Shown: positions 5,617-7,360 of the stretch, in pieces
Layout: each line of letters begins with the position of its first letter
Numbering within the stretch: position 1 is the first letter of the stretch
Assembly (NCBI GenBank): GCA_046081705.1
Contig: JBJTWK010000076.1
Coordinates: forward strand, 1-7,360
Length of the DNA stretch: 7,360 nt
Reading direction: 5' to 3'
Origin: IMCC26256 sp046081705
GTDB lineage: Bacteria; Actinomycetota; Acidimicrobiia; IMCC26256
Notes under the pieces: generated by a model
Databases searched by the model: none
What the model was told of the DNA's origin: nothing
What the model saw: the letters and a program-made list of their open reading frames with translations, nothing else
Translations under genes and position numbers: made by a program

Positions 5617-6255
5617 CTAGGAGAGGGCGACCTCGCAGCGCAGCCCGCCGGTCGGGGGGTCGATTGAGGCCCCGAGCACGTCCCAGGAAGCCTGCTCGGC
5701 CGGGCCGAGGATGGCGAGATCCGACGCGAAGTCGACGTCACCCCCCACCCCGTCGATGAAGGTCACGTCGATCGACACGATGGCGTCGACCGGGTTGTCG
5801 TTGCGGATCGTGCCCCGGGCCGTGAGGTCGAGGGTGTCCGCGTTCCAGAGGCAGGTGCCCGGGGTGATCACCACGCGGACCCGGGCGAGGTCGGCCTCGC
5901 CGTCCGGCGTGGTCTCCACGGTGGCGGGCGGGGTCGTGGTCGTGGTCGAGCCCGTCCCGTCGCCCTTGCCGCCCTTGCCGCCCTTGGCCCCGGTCGTGCC
6001 CGAGGTGCCGGCGGAACCGGTCGCGCCGCTCACCCCCGAGGCCGCCGGGCCCGATCGACCGGCGGTGGTCGCCGTGGCGCCGCCACCGTCGTCGCCATCG
6101 CCGGCGCCGAGTGCGAGCAGCAGGCCCGCGACGAGCAGCACGGCCGCCGCGACGACGACGGCGATCCCGCCGGGGCCGCGCCACCAGGGGCGGCCGCCGG
6201 GCGCGCCGGCCGGATCGGCGGGCGGGATGCTCGGGGTGTCGGTCGGGTCGGCCAT
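5617..6255 (-). CDS. Single-pass membrane protein with a collagen-like repeat and an extracytoplasmic domain
   Basis: The 212-residue product has a short Pro-rich cytoplasmic N-terminus (1-28) and one transmembrane segment, IAVVVAAAVLLVAGLLLALG (31-50), without an obvious cleavage site. An acidic Gly/Thr linker follows, then nine uninterrupted Gly-X-Y triplets (74-100, including GAKGGKGGKGDG) and a Thr/Pro spacer. The C-terminal domain (about 122-212) has beta-strand-like segments such as TARGTIRNDNPVDAIVSIDV and TFIDGVGGD. It resembles FxLYD-type or other small immunoglobulin-like surface domains, but this is impression only. Cys135 and Cys207 could form a disulfide. The ATG was chosen because it places the helix after a short positively charged segment; only a weak GGGA precedes it. 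I do not recognise the family. It occupies the place where map or adk often precedes infA. Confidence 0.8.
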   Translation of the reverse strand: MADPTDTPSIPPADPAGAPGGRPWWRGPGGIAVVVAAAVLLVAGLLLALGAGDGDDGGGATATTAGRSGPAASGVSGATGSAGTSGTTGAKGGKGGKGDGTGSTTTTTPPATVETTPDGEADLARVRVVITPGTCLWNADTLDLTARGTIRNDNPVDAIVSIDVTFIDGVGGDVDFASDLAILGPAEQASWDVLGASIDPPTGGLRCEVALS

Positions 6256-6273
6256 GCGGGTCCCATGATGGCA

Positions 6274-6303
6274 GAGGCCCGCGCCCCGAGGGACGCGGGC
6301 CTC
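6274..6303 (-). terminator. 10-bp perfect GC hairpin between the secreted and membrane protein genes
   Basis: GAGGCCCGCG (6274-6283) and CGCGGGCCTC (6294-6303) are exact reverse complements around a 10-nt loop. On the minus strand the hairpin begins 35 nt after the secreted protein's TGA and ends 18 nt before the next ATG. Most simply it terminates the upstream gene. It could instead lie in the leader of the downstream gene if a promoter exists near 6318 (a poor TAGTGA is there). No U-tract follows. Confidence 0.55.
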
Positions 6304-6338
6304 GGCCGGCGATCACTACGAAGCGGGCCCCGGGTCGG

Positions 6339-7196
6339 TCAGTTCAGGAAGTGGAAGCCCTGGGACAGGTTGCCCAGCGGGCTCACGATGCCGGCACCGA
6401 GTGCCAGGTCCCGCACGTTCGGCGTGCCCACGACCGGGCCGAACCGTCCACAGTTCCCCATCACGTAGGCCTTGACGCTCGAGTACCCGAGACCCGGGTA
6501 GACCGAGAACGCGTCGTCCGTGCCGAAGCCGTCGATCTCCTCGACCCACGTGTTGCGCTCGTCGTAGTAGCCGACGGCGACCGTCTTGGCCGCCCGGAAC
6601 GCCGGGGCGAAGAACACGTTGCCGCCGATCGTGGCCCCGACCGCCTCGCCCTTCGTGACCATGCCCGTCACCCATGCGAGGTCCGAGAGTTCGGTGTCGG
6701 TGCCGAGAACGCGCAGGTAGCCGAGGATCCGGGAGTCGGTCAGACCGTCGGCGTCGGTGTCGAGGGACCACGCGACCTTGCCCATCAGGGGCCGTTCCTT
6801 CGGGTCGGCGTCGTCGAGTTGGCAGTCAGTCGAGGGCGAGGACATCTTCGCCGCGAACTTGAGGACCGTCGGTACGGTCGATCGCACGCCGAGGTCCGGG
6901 GACAGCAGGCAGGCACCGACCCGGCCCGCCGCGGCGTCGGCGGCGCTGCGGGCCACGCCGCGGACCGAGATGCTCACGGCCTGGTTGACCATGAGGAGCC
7001 CAGAACCGGGCACGGCGCCGCGGGCCGAGCCGACCGTGAGACCGGCGCAGAACCCGAGGTCCCGCATCGCCGCCTGCGGGTAGGCGTTCGCCACGACCGG
7101 CGGGGCGGCCGCACCCATCCCCGCACCGGGGCCGGCGACGTAGGTGAGCACACCAGCCACGAGCAGAACCACGAGACCCTTCGACCGTCCGACCAT
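6339..7196 (-). CDS. Secreted protein of unknown family with a calcium-loop-like motif
   Basis: The 285-residue product starts with a Sec-type signal peptide: MVGRSK, hydrophobic GLVVLLVAGVLTYVAG, and a probable signal peptidase site around GMGAAA (residues 26-31). The mature protein has four cysteines (50, 96, 125, 249), suggesting two disulfides outside the cell. DTDADGLTD (146-154) has the D-x-D-x-D-G-x-x-D spacing of dockerin, EF-hand or thrombospondin type 3 calcium loops; it occurs once and the position-12 acidic residue is absent. It ends in LGNLSQGFHFLN. No transmembrane segment follows the signal. The ATG at 7196 has an excellent GGAGGAG 5 nt upstream; an open frame continues 47 codons further but would bury the signal peptide. 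I do not recognise a family, so no function is offered. Two palindromes lie in its promoter region. Confidence 0.85.
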   Translation of the reverse strand: MVGRSKGLVVLLVAGVLTYVAGPGAGMGAAAPPVVANAYPQAAMRDLGFCAGLTVGSARGAVPGSGLLMVNQAVSISVRGVARSAADAAAGRVGACLLSPDLGVRSTVPTVLKFAAKMSSPSTDCQLDDADPKERPLMGKVAWSLDTDADGLTDSRILGYLRVLGTDTELSDLAWVTGMVTKGEAVGATIGGNVFFAPAFRAAKTVAVGYYDERNTWVEEIDGFGTDDAFSVYPGLGYSSVKAYVMGNCGRFGPVVGTPNVRDLALGAGIVSPLGNLSQGFHFLN

Positions 7197-7229
7197 GCCG
7201 TCTCCTCCCGCCCGCCGGGGACCAGGACG

Positions 7230-7242
7230 CCACCCCGAGTGG
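7230..7242 (-). promoter_or_regulatory. Downstream palindrome of a pair, possible operator
   Basis: CCACCCCGAGTGG matches the upstream site at 7261-7273 in 12 of 13 bases. In this copy the outer arms extend to CGCCAC (7228-7233) and GTGGCG (7239-7244). It lies 34 nt before the start codon of the secreted protein gene, just downstream of the expected transcription start. A repressor site is inferred from symmetry, repetition and position. Confidence 0.45.
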
Positions 7243-7254
7243 CGCGTGCGGGAG

Positions 7255-7282
7255 AAATTACCACTCCGAGTGGTCGGGTCGG
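7255..7282 (-). promoter_or_regulatory. Possible promoter of the secreted protein gene
   Basis: On the minus strand TAATTT (7260-7255) fits the actinobacterial TAnnnT -10 pattern in an otherwise extremely GC-rich stretch. CCGACC (7282-7277), sharing GAC with TTGACA, stands 16 bp upstream. Transcription would begin near 7248, about 50 nt before the ATG. One palindrome fills most of the -10/-35 spacer. The -35 is poor. Confidence 0.45.
7261..7273 (-). promoter_or_regulatory. Upstream palindrome of a pair, possible operator
   Basis: CCACTCCGAGTGG is a 13-bp palindrome (CCACTC, central C, GAGTGG). It abuts the TAATTT -10 element and falls in the promoter spacer, where a bound protein would block polymerase. 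The related site starts exactly 31 bp away (about three helical turns), putting both on the same DNA face. The binding protein is unknown and no regulator gene is in the window. Confidence 0.5.
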
Positions 7283-7360
7283 ACCATCCCGCGGATCCAG
7301 CCTCCACCTCGTGAGGGCGAACGGGGAGCCGGGGCACGGGCCCGGAGGTCGGCGCCGCCC

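Noticed and set aside
7197..7337. 47-codon N-terminal extension of the secreted protein
   Set aside because: It would bury the signal peptide, pass through the promoter-like region and ignore the GGAGGAG site before the ATG at 7196.

Overview
The window is very GC-rich chromosomal DNA from a high-GC actinobacterium. The style of the TruA, RpoA, S4 and IF-1 proteins suggests the class Acidimicrobiia or a close relative, but this is family-level recognition and not a search result. All recognisable genes lie on the minus strand except a gene fragment at the left edge. Reading in the direction of transcription (right to left), the first gene, 7196-6339, encodes a secreted four-cysteine protein of unknown family. 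It sits behind a promoter-like region carrying two near-identical palindromes. The second gene, 6255-5617, encodes a single-pass membrane protein with a short collagen-like Gly-X-Y stretch. Both genes are followed by GC-rich hairpins.

The central block is the classic alpha (rpsM/rpoA) ribosomal operon: infA (IF-1), rpmJ (L36), rpsM (S13), rpsK (S11), rpsD (S4), rpoA (RNA polymerase alpha), rplQ (L17), then truA (tRNA pseudouridine synthase) and a lipoprotein gene that overlaps truA by 4 bp (ATGA). Spacings run from a 4-bp overlap to 54 nt, so one transcript from the infA promoter region to the lipoprotein is likely. The genes join translation initiation, assembly of both ribosomal subunits, transcription and tRNA modification; the lipoprotein is an envelope passenger. 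rpmJ starts with GTG and is only 37 codons long. infA has no ATG/GTG/TTG at its conserved start: the codon there is GTA, preceded by a well-placed Shine-Dalgarno sequence.

At the left, the lipoprotein gene converges on the 3' end of a plus-strand gene (2-94) whose last residues resemble the C-terminus of MBOAT/AlgI-type O-acyltransferases. The junction holds a perfect 16-bp inverted repeat and a G-tract run able to form a quadruplex. I see no tRNA or rRNA, mobile element, CRISPR array or phage gene, and no gene-free stretch longer than 300 bases. The most unusual features are the infA start codon and the paired palindromes upstream of the secreted protein. I found no multi-gene system that looks wholly new.
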